The notes under the pieces are model-generated. The model made no database searches, was not told the DNA's origin, and saw nothing but the letters and a program-made list of their open reading frames with translations. The translations under genes and the position numbers were made by a program. Shown piece after piece: positions 1 to 10,369 of a stretch of DNA of 64,000 nt. Source of the stretch: Erpobdella octoculata (taxonomy: Eukaryota; Annelida; Clitellata; Hirudinida; Erpobdellidae); contig OZ022240.1 of the NCBI GenBank assembly GCA_963978895.1, positions 19,641,483 to 19,705,482 on the forward strand, given 5' to 3'. Numbering within the stretch: the first letter of the stretch is position 1; each line of letters starts with the position of its first letter.

Positions 1-192
1 TATGAAAACTTAGCCCTTAGCCGTGATTAACAGCATAGACAAAAATATTTAAAATGTAATTTTCTAAAACATTTGAATTTGTTTTTCTTTTACCAGGACA
101 TTTTCAAGGTATCAAATGTTTACTACGTCAATTTTCGTGCAAATCCCTTCATTAGTTTTGGCGTGCGGGCTTAACAAAGTCCACCCATTTGA

Positions 193-296
<104 letters not shown>

Positions 297-639
297 TAAT
301 ATAATACATAATATAAAAGCTAATATAAGGAAGTTGCTTCAAAAATTACCTAAACTCTAACAATGGGATGGACCATATCGGATTATTAAAAAGATCAATG
401 ATGTCATCAATCGGATTCAAAATATTAATATCGTAACAATATAAATAGCAATGTGAGTTTGTGTGTTTGCTTATCACATCCAAACCTCGTGAGCAACTTA
501 AATGGAATTCGGCTTGAAAGTACTATTCTTTGTGGAAAACAAACGCATCAAAAAGTTTATCAAAAAACTAGTGAAAAGCGCAAAAAAACGAGTAAAGCCG
601 TGTCGAAGGGTTTACCACTCTCAAGATGTACAAAACAAA

Positions 640-800
640 AACTTCAAAAAATTCTTTAGGACTTTTTTTGGAATTTTTGCGTATTTTGGAATTTTTGAGT
701 TTTATGGATTTTTTTAGAATTTTTTGGAATTTTTGAAGATTTTTTTGGAATTGCTTAGAATTTTAATTAGTTTGTTTATTTTTTTTTATTTTTTGGGCTT
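640..800. repeat. T-rich low-complexity repeat (GGAATTTTT type)
   Basis: Imperfect reiteration of GGAATTTTTG/C-like words on a T-rich background. The same word pattern recurs at about 1945-2075, so the two patches may be one dispersed repeat family or independent slippage products. No coding signal was recognised. Confidence 0.6.
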
Positions 801-924
801 TTTTACAACACAAAAATATTTAAGTAAAGCTTTTTTCAAGTTACACGTTTATTAAGAACCGATGAGAAAGGTTTGAAGATTAACAGCATTTTAATTGGAC
901 AACACAACACAATTTTCATTCATA

Positions 925-1040
925 ATGGCTCATTTTGGAGGAGGAATGCTACAAATATATAACTGTCGCAAGGATAGTAACCTTGAAGGCTCATCGGCTG
1001 CTCAACAAGATGAGCAAGTTGATTTGAAAAAAGGGACTAG
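925..1040 (+). CDS. possible first coding exon, unknown product
   Basis: An ATG at 925 opens 38 codons that end at a consensus splice donor (ACTAG followed by GTGAGT at 1041). The peptide begins MAHFGGGMLQIYNC and is mostly polar; there is no signal peptide and no family was recognised. It would end in phase 2, whereas the first recognisable receptor exon at 9123 needs a phase 1 partner, so a direct join to that gene is not possible without further exons. It may be chance. This is weak evidence. Confidence 0.2.
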
Positions 1041-1178
1041 GTGAGTTGAAACCAATCACATTGGACCACGATGCTTTTGTCACTTTATATCCAACTATTG
1101 ATAACGAAATTCTAATTTTTGCATTCGTTCCTGATAGCTAACTTAACGAAGAAACGTGGCCTATCACTACGGTTTTTA

Positions 1179-1423
1179 TCTATATACATAATTTTTGATG
1201 TCTGTATTCTGTATGTCAGCAATTTCGCATAACGCGGAGGCCGCAGTGGTCAGCAGTTGATAAAATTAGTGCACGCAGGCGTGTAATAAATGTTATTACG
1301 CAATTGTACACTGTCGGTCCTAAAGTTCTTATAATAAGGGTATAAAAGAAAAATTTTCTTTATTTTATATTTGCAGTTTGATAAAAACAATAAAACCCGT
1401 CATTTCTGACGGGATGTTTCTAG
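1179..1423 (+). mobile_element. short non-autonomous Helitron
   Basis: The element begins TCTATATACATAATT directly after an A (1178) and ends with a hairpin CCCGTCA-TTTC-TGACGGG (1396-1413), a 6 nt spacer and CTAG (1420-1423) directly before a T (1424). The 5' TC, the 3' hairpin, the CTRR end and insertion between A and T are the known Helitron hallmarks. There is no coding capacity in 245 bp. A second copy of the 3' end lies at 26084-26109. Confidence 0.75.
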
Positions 1424-1435
1424 TTTATTAATATT

Positions 1436-1792
1436 TTGTATAAGTCCAAATTTCCACGCAATGAAGAGAATGACAATGACAAATTGAAAAAACTTCAGAG
1501 TAAGGGGGTGCAAAAAACCAAACGGAGAACATGGAAAGAAAATGAAAAGAAAGAAGTAGGATTGCAAAAATGTAGCTTCTGGTTTCATTTAAACATAGAA
1601 GATGGAATGAAAGAAAATTTTGTTTCATGTCAAAGGTCAACTCGATTTGTAAATCTCGAAGATAATGAGAAAATGTCTTCCCATTCGATCCGATTAAGCA
1701 GAGTCAAAGACAAGAAAGCAGTTTATGAAAAATGTGAAAATAAAAGGTACAAATGCTGTTTTTGTAATATAATTTCAAATGCTGCAAAGTGA
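1436..1792 (+). CDS. unassigned 118-codon ORF, Lys-rich
   Basis: An uninterrupted reading frame of 118 codons from an ATG. The product is rich in Lys, Glu and Asn, with a Cys cluster near the C-terminus (KCENKRYKCCFCNII). No family was recognised. It starts just downstream of the Helitron end. It could be a transposon remnant or chance; codon content alone does not decide. Confidence 0.2.
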   Translation: MYKSKFPRNEENDNDKLKKLQSKGVQKTKRRTWKENEKKEVGLQKCSFWFHLNIEDGMKENFVSCQRSTRFVNLEDNEKMSSHSIRLSRVKDKKAVYEKCENKRYKCCFCNIISNAAK

Positions 1793-1944
1793 TATGTTTT
1801 TTCCTTGCAAATGGTGTATGCAGCCTTTTCCACCCTAGCTGGCTACGGGCCTGCGTGTAGGATGAAAGTAGACGAGAATTTGCGTCATCCGATCGACATA
1901 TTTTAAAATTTGGTTGTGCGTGAAATAATTTTTAGATTGTGTTT

Positions 1945-2080
1945 AAGAAATCTTAATAATTTTTGGAATTTTTCCATGTTTTTGAAATATTCTGGAGTTT
2001 TTTTGGAATTTCTGCGTAATTTGGAATTTTTAGAATTTTGCGTTATTTGGAATTTTTGCGTAAATTCTAAGGGTGTACGA
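1945..2080. repeat. T-rich low-complexity repeat, second patch
   Basis: TTTGGAATTTTT and TTTGCGT words are reiterated as in the patch at 640-800. No gene is supported. Confidence 0.5.
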
Positions 2081-2623
2081 GGAATTTTTTGAGTGGACAA
2101 CCCCTCGGGCCGGGTTATTTGGCTACTCATTAGTATTTTGTGTTTGTACAAAAACAGTACTATCAGTGGCGGATCTAGGAATTTCGTAAGAGGGGAGCCC
2201 GAATTTCGTAAAGGAGGCCTGAAATTTTTTTTCAGTTTTTTTTAATTTTGATTGTTGTTGTTGTTATATAGTCAGTTGTAAGATATCTTGAATTTTTTAT
2301 TTAGTAAAACCAAACAAAAGGAATTGAAGTTAAACTTTCAATCTACTCGCATTTTCCCTTCTTTTTTTTTCTTTTCCACTTTCTTTCTGTATTTTTTCTC
2401 TCTGGAGCAATATCAACACAAAACACCTCTTTTTTCATCATAGAGTTGAGTCATCAGACACTTAAAAGCTAAAATTAGGTGAACAATGAAAAACTTTAGC
2501 AATTAGGCGGCTACTAAAGTTTGAAATTTTTTGATGATAGTAAGTCTATAAAATAGAAACATTTTGATCACATTCTTCTATATACTTGAAAATATAAGAA
2601 ACTTTCGAATCAATATGGTTGAA

Positions 2624-4591
2624 TCACGTGGTGGATCCATGAAGTGCATCAGACAGTACCTTCAGGACAGCGGTTTCAGTGGAGTGCTGATTTCTGTACG
2701 CCGACTGAAACATCGGGAGAAGGTTGTTTTCACCGAGGTAGATGTTTATCTGGGCGGCTACGCATCGTTCCAGTAGTTTTGACAGATAGGACAGATTCGA
2801 GATTGGGCGGTAGTTACCGGTGTTGAGCGGATCTAGATTTGGCTTCTTCAGGATCGGTGTGATGACGGCATTTTTCTGGGCAGGAGGAAACTGTCCCTGC
2901 TCTAGCGATGAATTTACCAGGAATGTCACAAACGGTGCCAGTTCACTAGAGTATTGCTTGATCATCCATGTCGGTATTGGGTCCAGGGAACAATTTTTGT
3001 TTGGTGAAGATTTGATGAGCCGGGTAATGTCGTCAACACTCACAGGTTTAAACCTCAGCAGGTCGCAGGAACAACAGCCGGGGTAGAATCGTGGACTGGA
3101 AGCATGTGACGTAGACTGGCGGATATCTCTTATCTTATCATTGAACGCTCTCGAGAAATCATTGGCTGTAAGATCTTTTGGCGAAATCGGGTTGCTCCGA
3201 ACCCGACCGAGCACCCCAGATAATGTCCGCCATAATCTCCCAGGACTCCCTCGGCTGTCGTCAATCTTCATCTTCCAGTAGAGATTTTGTTTCTGTCTGT
3301 AAAGGTCATGAGACGTTCGCACGTGGTTGATCCATGAAGTGCGATCGATGGAATCTTGTGTTCGTCTATAACGTCTTTCTAACTTTCTCGATCTTCGTTT
3401 TAAGGCAGCGCATTCAGAGTCGAACCATGGGGTGAGGGGCCGGTCGCGCAGCCTGGCAACACGAGGCGGGGCATGTTTGTGAAGAAGTGATGACAAGGTT
3501 GTGTCGAAGGTCTCAAGAACCTGACTGATTGACATCGTCTCATAGACCGCCGGATTACACAGAGAACTTCCCTGTAAATCAGAACGGAATTGCTCTGGGT
3601 CGAAACTTCTCCAAGCCCGGGTGTTGACGTCGATAAGCAGCGGGGGAGGATGACGGACCGGGATCAGGAAACGCACAAGCGAGTGATCTGACACTTGTGG
3701 TAGATCAACGATGATAGATGGAGGGGGAAGATCTGATCGGGTAATGACCAAGTCCAGAGTGTTACCATGCGTATGCGTAGGGCCGACGACAGACTGAATA
3801 AATCCAAATGAACGTATGAGAATGAGAAAACCGATGGAGTGGGGGTCATTAGATATGTTGACCCTGATGTTAAGATCGCCGGTAATAAAGATTTGGAGGT
3901 TGTAAGTTGCCAGGGTTTCCAATATGCTCTCAAGCTCCGTGAAGAACAAATCACTCACGGGATTGCCTCCAGGGCGGTATATCACCACAAAGATAAAATT
4001 CGTTTTCAAAGACGAAAACATTATAGACGTTATCTCGAATGTAGCTGGCTTGGAACCCAGAGGGTGTGGCTTGGCAGACAGCGTGTCCTTGTAAATAACC
4101 GCAATTCCACCATATGTGCGACCCGTTTCATCAGACCTTCTGGCGGATTCGATGCAACGGTAGCCGGGCAAAGTAATCTTTTTCAGTGCAACATCTTCAT
4201 AACTCTCGTGCCAGGTTTCAGTTAAGCCGAGGATTGATAACTTGTTTTCATTTATGATATTCGCAACGATAGCAGTTTTGTTTTTAATAGACCTAACATT
4301 GAGACATGCAGCGGGGATAGATTGTCCGGCTAGACCAGAGTAAGATTCGCGTTCAGTGGTTGGTCCCAGATGACGATAGCAGCGGTCGACTCCAGAACAA
4401 CTACAATTTTTCTTGATCAAGCACTTTGATTTTTTGCCCCACTGGGGGCTCTTCTGGTCACAATTCTGCCGTTCGAGATTCTGAGATTTGTTTCCCCGCT
4501 CCGCAGCCATGACTTCATTTCTTCGACCAGGAGCTTTCTTGTTTCTCTCTCTTTTGGCGTCAGGTCTTGGTGGATGAACACCATCGACCAT
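2624..4591 (-). CDS. LINE ORF2, endonuclease and start of reverse transcriptase (CR1/L2-like), truncated by inversion
   Basis: 655 codons on the minus strand. Residues ~95-320 form an APE-type endonuclease: LNVRS, TETW, GDLNIRV and SDHSLVRF carry the expected N, E, D-N and D-H positions. Residues ~500-650 are the N-terminal fingers of a reverse transcriptase (PTWMIKQYS, YRPISNLSYLSKLLE, QSAYRNQHSTETAVL). The frame then leaves LINE homology within a few codons at about 2645, where the missing remainder of the RT is found on the opposite strand at 5634. The enzyme would nick target DNA and reverse transcribe the LINE RNA. As placed it lacks the catalytic palm and cannot be active. Confidence 0.88.
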   Translation of the reverse strand: MVDGVHPPRPDAKRERNKKAPGRRNEVMAAERGNKSQNLERQNCDQKSPQWGKKSKCLIKKNCSCSGVDRCYRHLGPTTERESYSGLAGQSIPAACLNVRSIKNKTAIVANIINENKLSILGLTETWHESYEDVALKKITLPGYRCIESARRSDETGRTYGGIAVIYKDTLSAKPHPLGSKPATFEITSIMFSSLKTNFIFVVIYRPGGNPVSDLFFTELESILETLATYNLQIFITGDLNIRVNISNDPHSIGFLILIRSFGFIQSVVGPTHTHGNTLDLVITRSDLPPPSIIVDLPQVSDHSLVRFLIPVRHPPPLLIDVNTRAWRSFDPEQFRSDLQGSSLCNPAVYETMSISQVLETFDTTLSSLLHKHAPPRVARLRDRPLTPWFDSECAALKRRSRKLERRYRRTQDSIDRTSWINHVRTSHDLYRQKQNLYWKMKIDDSRGSPGRLWRTLSGVLGRVRSNPISPKDLTANDFSRAFNDKIRDIRQSTSHASSPRFYPGCCSCDLLRFKPVSVDDITRLIKSSPNKNCSLDPIPTWMIKQYSSELAPFVTFLVNSSLEQGQFPPAQKNAVITPILKKPNLDPLNTGNYRPISNLSYLSKLLERCVAAQINIYLGENNLLPMFQSAYRNQHSTETAVLKVLSDALHGSTT

Positions 4592-5430
4592 CCTCCTTCC
4601 TTGATCGTCCTCAAGTTTTTTGCACGCGCCAACAGCTGCTGTTTGTGCTCCTCTGTGTCCAGCACCAACTTCAAGGGTCTTGGTTTGACAGGCTCGTCGA
4701 CATTATCAGCCTTCTTTCCAAGTCGGATCACATTAGCTATTCCGACGTCGCTGCATGAAATCTCTTTTAGGATGTTTTCTATTAATTCTTTATCGTCCCC
4801 TCGGCGATGTCCAGGGTCCGCAGCATCCGACTCCTTCAGACCATGGACAATTACGCTGGTTCTTCTTCTGCACCTCTCAACCTCCTCGTCCTTGTCGACC
4901 CGCCTTTGATGATCCAGTGCCTTCCCCAGACAGAGTTGTAGATCAGCCGCATGGTCATCTTTTTTGCTCAGAACAGAACTATGGACTTTTCTAACATCGT
5001 CGACTAGCACATCGACTTTTTCCTTGAATAGGTCTGACCATTTCTTGTTGGCAGTGTCGACCTCTTTCAGCTTATTTGAAAGAGGTTTTATGTCGAGATC
5101 TTCTATTTTCCTGCCGAGGCACTTCAGTTCATCCATGATCTCGTCAAGCTTTACTTTGCCAAGTGAGAGCTCTAACTTCTCAGCATCAAAGTTTGCTGAT
5201 CTCTCCGCGAGGTTTCTCTTCGTGATCTCTTTGATTTCTTGAATCTCCTGTGATATAGCCTCAAGTTTTCCAGTCTTGACTTCATCGTCAGTGTGTATTC
5301 TCAGAAGGAGTCCATTCATTACGTCAGCGTTGCCCCTTGAGCATTTCTCGCACATATGTAGCCCTAATTTGAGGGCAATTTCAGTAACCTCTTGTTTAGA
5401 GTCTTTACGGGTTTTCAAAGCATCGGTCAT
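4417..5430 (-). CDS. LINE ORF1-like protein
   Basis: 337 codons, overlapping the start of ORF2 on the same strand. The N-terminal half is a Lys/Glu-rich coiled-coil-like region. From about residue 190 it carries a block typical of non-LTR ORF1 proteins (RRRTSVIVHGLKES, VIRLGKK, KPRPLKLVLD, VFIHQDLTPKERE), an RRM-like RNA-binding region in known families. A homologous segment occurs in the second LINE copy at 41392-41832. It presumably packages LINE RNA. The frame is intact, which suggests this copy is fairly young. Confidence 0.75.
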   Translation of the reverse strand: MTDALKTRKDSKQEVTEIALKLGLHMCEKCSRGNADVMNGLLLRIHTDDEVKTGKLEAISQEIQEIKEITKRNLAERSANFDAEKLELSLGKVKLDEIMDELKCLGRKIEDLDIKPLSNKLKEVDTANKKWSDLFKEKVDVLVDDVRKVHSSVLSKKDDHAADLQLCLGKALDHQRRVDKDEEVERCRRRTSVIVHGLKESDAADPGHRRGDDKELIENILKEISCSDVGIANVIRLGKKADNVDEPVKPRPLKLVLDTEEHKQQLLARAKNLRTIKEGGWSMVFIHQDLTPKERETRKLLVEEMKSWLRSGETNLRISNGRIVTRRAPSGAKNQSA

Positions 5431-5633
5431 GACGAGCGATAATACAGGCGCTCCTATGTCAGTTCACAATAAACACTAATTTACACAAAAAAAGTAACGG
5501 AATGTACGCAGTCAAAAAACTAAGAAAGTTTTATTCAGTTTTCACAACTGCTAATTCCTCAGCAACAAGGCAAACCGCAGAAACAAATGAGAACGTGAGT
5601 AAACAAATCAGTTATCAACTGTTTAATATAAAA

Positions 5634-6758
5634 CTGATTCGGGTCGGATCACGCTACTGGGACTTCTGGACCTCTCCGCTGCTTTCGACACTGTTGACCA
5701 TCAAATTTTGGTCAACAGGCTCCATTTCTCGTATGGTTTCGGAGACGTCGTCCTTGAATGGTTTCGTTCCTATTTGAGGTGTTTTGTCCACGCCTACCTC
5801 TGTCCTGTGTGGCGTCCCGCAGGGATCCGTTCTGGGCCCGTTGTTGTTTCTTCTCTATTCCGCGGACGTCCTACATATTGCCACGAAACATCGGTTTTCT
5901 GTCCATTCTTATGCTGACGACCTGCAGATTTACGATCACTCCCCGCCAGCGTCGTGTTCCGATCTGGTCCCTAGGATGTCTGCATGTATCAGCGAGATTG
6001 GCACTTGGATGGCGAGCAATCGCTTGCAACTCAATCCTTCTAAGACCGAAGTGATCTGGTTGGGCTCGCCTGGTCGACTCAGCTTCTGTCCGAGGGGGGA
6101 TCTGGTCATCGCTGGTGTCTCAGTCAGGCCCTCCACTTATGTTCGTAATCTTGGCGTGATGGTCGACAGTAGCTTGTCTATGGAAGCACACATCTCTCAT
6201 CTTACTCGTTCATGCTTCTATCATCTCCGTCAACTGCGCGTCGTCCGCCGTAGCCTCACCATGGACTCCGCCCATTCACTCATTAGAGCACTCGTGCACA
6301 GTCGGCTTGATTACTGTAATGGTGTCATGGCCGGACTTAGACAGTTTCAAATCAACAGGCTCCAATCCATTCTCCGAGCAGCCGCTCGTCTTGTTCTTCA
6401 GCTGCCCGGCTGGTCTCCCGTATCAGATCTCATGCGGACGCAACTTCACTGGCTTCCTTTCCCGCAGAGAATTCAGTTCAAGTTGGGTCTGATGGTATAC
6501 AAGTGCCTCCACCACACGGCTCCGGTCTACCTGCAGCAATTGTGTGTACCGATCTCAACGCTTGCTGGTCAGTCCCACCTTCGATCGGCGGCTGCTGGCG
6601 ACTTGTTCGTTCCATCGTCAAAGACAACGACTCTCGGCAGGCGCGGATTCTCCACTGCTGGTCCAGTTGTTTGGAACAGCCTATCTGCTGACCTGAGGAA
6701 TCCAGCTTTGGACCTCGGCGGTTTCAGGAAGCTGCTTAAGACCGAACTTTATTCTTAA
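5634..6758 (+). pseudogene. LINE reverse transcriptase, C-terminal two thirds, frameshifted
   Basis: The frame beginning at 5645 reads [20 protein letters not shown], the conserved RT motif A region. It shifts near 5780 into the frame beginning at 5784, which holds [16 protein letters not shown], then YADDLQIY (catalytic DD), then the long C-terminal region ending in SLSADLRNPALDLGGF and LLKTELYS. This is the continuation of the ORF on the opposite strand at 2624-4591. One frameshift and the inversion make it inactive. Confidence 0.88.
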
Positions 6759-6924
6759 ATTTATGATTTGACGCGACGCGCTTTTGTGACTTTTAAAAAA
6801 AAGCGCATTATAAATTTACATTTAATAATAATAATATAAAATCATTATAGAAAAAAACTAAGTTTTTATTATAACTTTTTACTTCAAAAAAATCAAATAT
6901 CGCTTTCATTAAACAAACTAAAAA

Positions 6925-7784
6925 CTGGTGGTTCTTTTCTTTACAAAGAAAGTGGTGTTCCTCAGGGAAGCGTGTTAGGTCCATTGTTATTTGTGATCTA
7001 TATCAATGACATTTGTGGTGTTAGCGAAAACATCTACCTTTTCGCGGACGACGCCAAGTTGTTTAGACCGATCGCGGACTTCAAAGACACTCGGGAACTG
7101 CAGTCCGACATTTATAAATTGCAGCAGTGGTTCACAAGATGGCAAATGACAGTGAATCCATCTAAATGTTGTGTTTTAAAGGTTGGAAGTAATCGTTTTG
7201 CAGCGGATTACTATATGCAAGATACATCAGGTTTGTCTGTTGTGGTTCCTGAAGTTAGCTCGGTTACTGATCTAGGAATCATACTGGATTCAAAATTGAA
7301 ATTCAGAGACCATGTGTTCTCTAGAATCAAAAAGGCCAATTCCTTGTTGAGTATAGTTGGAAAAACTTTAAAATATCTGCCTGATGATGCTTTTGTAACA
7401 TTGTACAAATCTCTGATTAGATCTCAATTGGAGTACGGAGTTCAGATTTGGAGTCCTCACGGGCGTGGTCTGATTGAAGAACTCGAAAGGGTTCAGGGAA
7501 GGTTTACCAGAATGGTCAGGTCATGCAAAGGTCTCATTTATACGGAGAGGTTGAAGAAACTCAGATTGCCTTCCCTGACATATAGAAGAAAGCGAGCCGA
7601 CCTAATTCTTCTGTATAAAATGAAGTCTGGTCAGTTGATGGATTGCCACTGTCCGGGGTTGACCCTTTGCCCTGACGAAAGAACTAGGGGACATGAGTTC
7701 AAGTTGGCTACTAGGTTGGCTCAAACCTCTGAATTTTCAACTTTACACTTCTTAGGCCAAAAACTATGTCAAGGGGCCCACTGA
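6925..7784 (+). pseudogene. second LINE fragment, RT palm and C-terminus
   Basis: The homology begins [20 protein letters not shown] and continues with LFADDAKLF (catalytic DD), NPSKCCVLKVG and YTERLKKLRLPSLTYRRKR, a pattern typical of CR1-type elements but clearly different from the neighbouring LINE (FADD rather than YADD, different C-terminus). It is 5'-truncated and its frame ends near 7784 before the usual C-terminus. It lies inside the hAT element, directly after the tail of the first LINE. Confidence 0.82.
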
Positions 7785-8445
7785 AATCAGAAAGAGAATA
7801 CCCTCTCTGCTTCCTCCAAATTGACGTGCCTGAACTCACAGTTTTTATTCAGATTACAAATGATTACTGTTTTAAGAACTTGTCGTTGAGCCGTCCAAAC
7901 TTATTTAAAATAAAGGAAGGTGTCATTTTCAACTTTTTTTCTGGACCTGCCCGTGAAAGTTTAAATGTTTTTTGAGATATTACTTGAATTATATTTTGTA
8001 TTGAATCGGTTTGAAAAAGGCCCGAAATTCCTAAATATCTGCCAATTATCAGAACTATTGATGGTCGAGAGGTGACTTTAATAAAGATAAAGCCTCAGGT
8101 ACAGAAGCAAAAACTTTAAGCTTAAAAGTACATTTTTTTATTTTTTTTTGAAAACTCTAAGGGGGGCCCGGCCCCTAGATCCGCTAGTGAGTACTATAGT
8201 AAGAACTAGGAAATAATAATACAATTAGTATGCATTATGCAGGTCGAAACATAGATACATTGAAAAGCTTGTATATAGGCATCACCGACTATAGCCTACA
8301 TGTAAATACTGGGTTTAACAGTTATTGTGTTTTATATAGCTTGTACAGATTTTCTTCACAAGGCGCAGGTTTTTTATTTTGTCTCCGGTCGCAGAAAAGC
8401 TCAGCTACGCCACTGTGCCATCCCCACGCCCCTTTCATAATTGCC

Positions 8446-8937
8446 TAAAACCGGGCGCACACGAACAACTAAGTTGTGCAACTCGAGTTGTGCAGCCAAA
8501 CTGCTCGTGTGCGCGCCATGAGTTGAGCAACTTTTTAAGTTGCAACTCAGTTGCCCAACTAGTTCAGTTTTTAAATTTGTTTGAAAACTTTGGACAATTT
8601 TTGGACACCCGTCTTTTTGTAATAAGTTGAATAGTTCTTTTTATTAGAAAAATATAAAAATAGAATGAACCAGCGATTCTGTTATGAATTTGATAAATTT
8701 TAATAAAAATTTTTAGTAATTTGCACAAAGTTTTATGACTTGATTATCGAATATAATACAATACTTGCAAGAAAAAATTGTGACGGAATTTTATTTAATG
8801 TAATAAATTAATTTATTAGAGGATTTCAACGAAAAATACCAACTGTTACTCTAAGCGTGTGCGCGCAAAGGTTGCTGAAGAAATTTAGTTGTGCAACTAA
8901 ATTGCTCAAATTTGTTGTTCGTGTGCGCCCGCCTTAA
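8446..8937. mobile_element. MITE with ~24 bp terminal inverted repeats
   Basis: The left end CGGGCGCACACGAACAAC (from ~8452) matches the inverted right end GTTGTTCGTGTGCGCCCG (8914-8931). Inside both ends are further GTTGTGCAACT-like palindromic words. The right flank is TTAA (8934-8937) and the left flank TAAA, so a TTAA-targeting (piggyBac-like) origin is possible but not shown. There is no coding sequence. Confidence 0.7.
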
Positions 8938-9122
8938 CGAGCTACCTGGCCTCTCAGAAGCTATGCTACCGGCACTTTTAATTAACATTATTATTATTAT
9001 TAAAATTAATTCTAATGTTTCATGAAATTATTTGAATTTATTCAAGCGAAATTAGTGACATTTCACTTTAAAGAACTGCAAAAAAATTAAATTTTAACAA
9101 ACTAATTTCCTTTTATTTTCAG

Positions 9123-9209
9123 CAATTTGCAAAAGTTGTCGACCAGGACAAACTTGTGTAGCGCCAAACAAATGCGAATGTAAGAAGACAGAAGGAGCCT
9201 GTAGCGTAG
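9123..9209 (+). CDS. receptor exon a: EGF-like module 1 (5'-most recognisable exon)
   Basis: First of fifteen plus-strand exons of one gene whose phases all agree. The acceptor is TTTTCAG (to 9122) and the donor is GTTCAT at 9210; the stronger-looking GTAGGT at 9206 would break the frame to the next exon. The exon is phase 1-1 and encodes CKSCRPGQTCVAPNKCECKK, six cysteines spaced like a short EGF-like domain. In receptor ectodomains such modules bind ligands or act as spacers outside the cell. Upstream exons, including the signal peptide, must exist but were not identified in the 9.1 kb to the left. Confidence 0.75.
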
Positions 9210-9483
9210 GTTCATAAAAAATATATCATATAATTAACTACACTCTTTGTTTTTAAATTAAAATCTATTTTAAGGAGTTTTATTTATTTTGTGAAAATTT
9301 AAGCAAAATCAAACTTTTTGCTCAATAAAGCAAAAAACAATTATTTACTTGTTAAACAATATTTAGATTTAAATGTTGTATATTTTGAGCAGAAATATCT
9401 AGAAACATTTCTGACACAGACATAATTTTTTAAACTTAAATTTATCTTTATTATTATTATAATTATTCTTTTTATTTTTTCAG

Positions 9484-9579
9484 TTGCTTGTTCGATAAAT
9501 CTATCTTGCTATCCTGGAACGTGTTTAAACAAAGTTTGTGCATGTCCACCAAACTTTATGGATGCTGATTGCTTAAAAA
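9484..9579 (+). CDS. receptor exon b: EGF-like module 2
   Basis: Acceptor TTTTCAG, donor GTGAGT at 9580. This is a 96 nt phase 1-1 exon encoding CSINLSCYPGTCLNKVCACP and then NFMDADCLK, again a short Cys-rich EGF-like repeat. The symmetric phase matches exon a, as expected for shuffled EGF modules. Confidence 0.8.
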
Positions 9580-10369
9580 GTGAGTAAAGTTATTAACATT
9601 TATTTTTATTTTGTTTTCAGACTAAAAAAATTAATTATTATTTCATTGTAATAAAACTAATAACTGTGTTTTAAAAGTGTTTGCTATAGAAACCAAAAAC
9701 ACTTATCTATTTTACAACGTTTTTATTAGGTCACAAAGTTGTTTGTTTGTTTGAGACTTTGTCCGATTTTATAATTTCTTTCAACATGTACCTACAGCTA
9801 TGATATTTGGATATGTTATAAAATAATGTTGGTAGAATATAAATACAAACTCTGAGAATGTTGCGCCAACTAATGAAAAAATTATTTGCAGACAAATCAT
9901 AACTAACTAACTCTCGCTTTCTTCTTCTCCCTATATCCCTCTCTTTCTCTCTTTCATTCTTTCTTTTTCTCTCGTGCATGAATCCCATCATCGCATGCCT
10001 TGCTAACAACTCGTGAGCGAATGGGATGCCAGATAAGATGAGTCAGAGAAAGTACGATGAGCATGCATGCTGGAAAGAAGGAAAGAACGAATAATCATGA
10101 ATATGAATGAACTTTCATAGTCACAGTTTTGACAGAGTTAATAACTGAATTTAGCAAAAAATTGATTATCAATAAATTATTTATCGTTACTAACTTCATT
10201 CTCGCTACAGGTCCAAGCCAACAATTACTTATAAAATTCAACCTTTAGGGTGGAGCTTGCGTAATGTTGCCAGTATTTACTTAAATAAAAAATTTGTTTT
10301 ATAACTATTTATTTGTCAGTTTATATATGATCATATTAACTCAAATTCTTATAAAATACAATAAAAAAA
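9580..10369. other. intron sequence without recognised genes
   Basis: AT-rich intron between receptor exons b and c. A frame on the minus strand at 9731-10009 is rich in Arg/Lys/Glu from a pyrimidine-rich tract (9910-9975) and has no family resemblance. Nothing else is supported. Confidence 0.6.

Larger units (their letters stand above)
2645..6830. mobile_element. CR1/L2-like LINE with 5' inversion (twin-priming structure)
   Basis: The 5' portion (5' UTR, ORF1, endonuclease, RT fingers) is on the minus strand from about 5630 down to 2645. The rest of the RT and the 3' tail are on the plus strand from about 5634 to 6830. Using the minus-strand copy at 38-42 kb as a guide, only a few codons of the RT are missing between the two breakpoints. 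The inverted piece abuts the 3' piece exactly as twin priming produces. The 3' end carries GCGC-containing sequence and a short (AAT)n tail. Confidence 0.85.
2164..8189. mobile_element. hAT-type DNA transposon, 6.0 kb, filled with nested LINEs
   Basis: The ends are CAGTGGCGGATCTAGG at 2164-2179 and, inverted, CCTAGATCCGCTAGTG at 8174-8189, with G-rich stretches following inward on both sides. Both ends are flanked by the identical 8 bp AGTACTAT (2156-2163 and 8190-8197). CA..TG-type inverted ends with an 8 bp duplication are characteristic of the hAT superfamily. No transposase was recognised; most of the interior is LINE sequence (2645-6830 and 6925-7784). The element's own sequence is probably limited to about 2164-2640 and 7785-8189. 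Confidence 0.85.

Noticed and set aside
925..1040. First exon of the receptor gene
   Set aside because: The donor is good, but the phase does not fit exon a, there is no signal peptide and 8 kb of transposon lies between; kept only as a weak candidate exon.
2580..6860. Target-site duplication of the twin-primed LINE
   Set aside because: TATAAAATAGAAA-like and ATAAAATCATTATAGAAA-like flanks look similar, but the AT-rich background makes this uninformative.
9731..10009. Basic protein-coding frame on the minus strand
   Set aside because: Composition follows a pyrimidine-rich tract, no domain and no splice logic; lies in a receptor intron.
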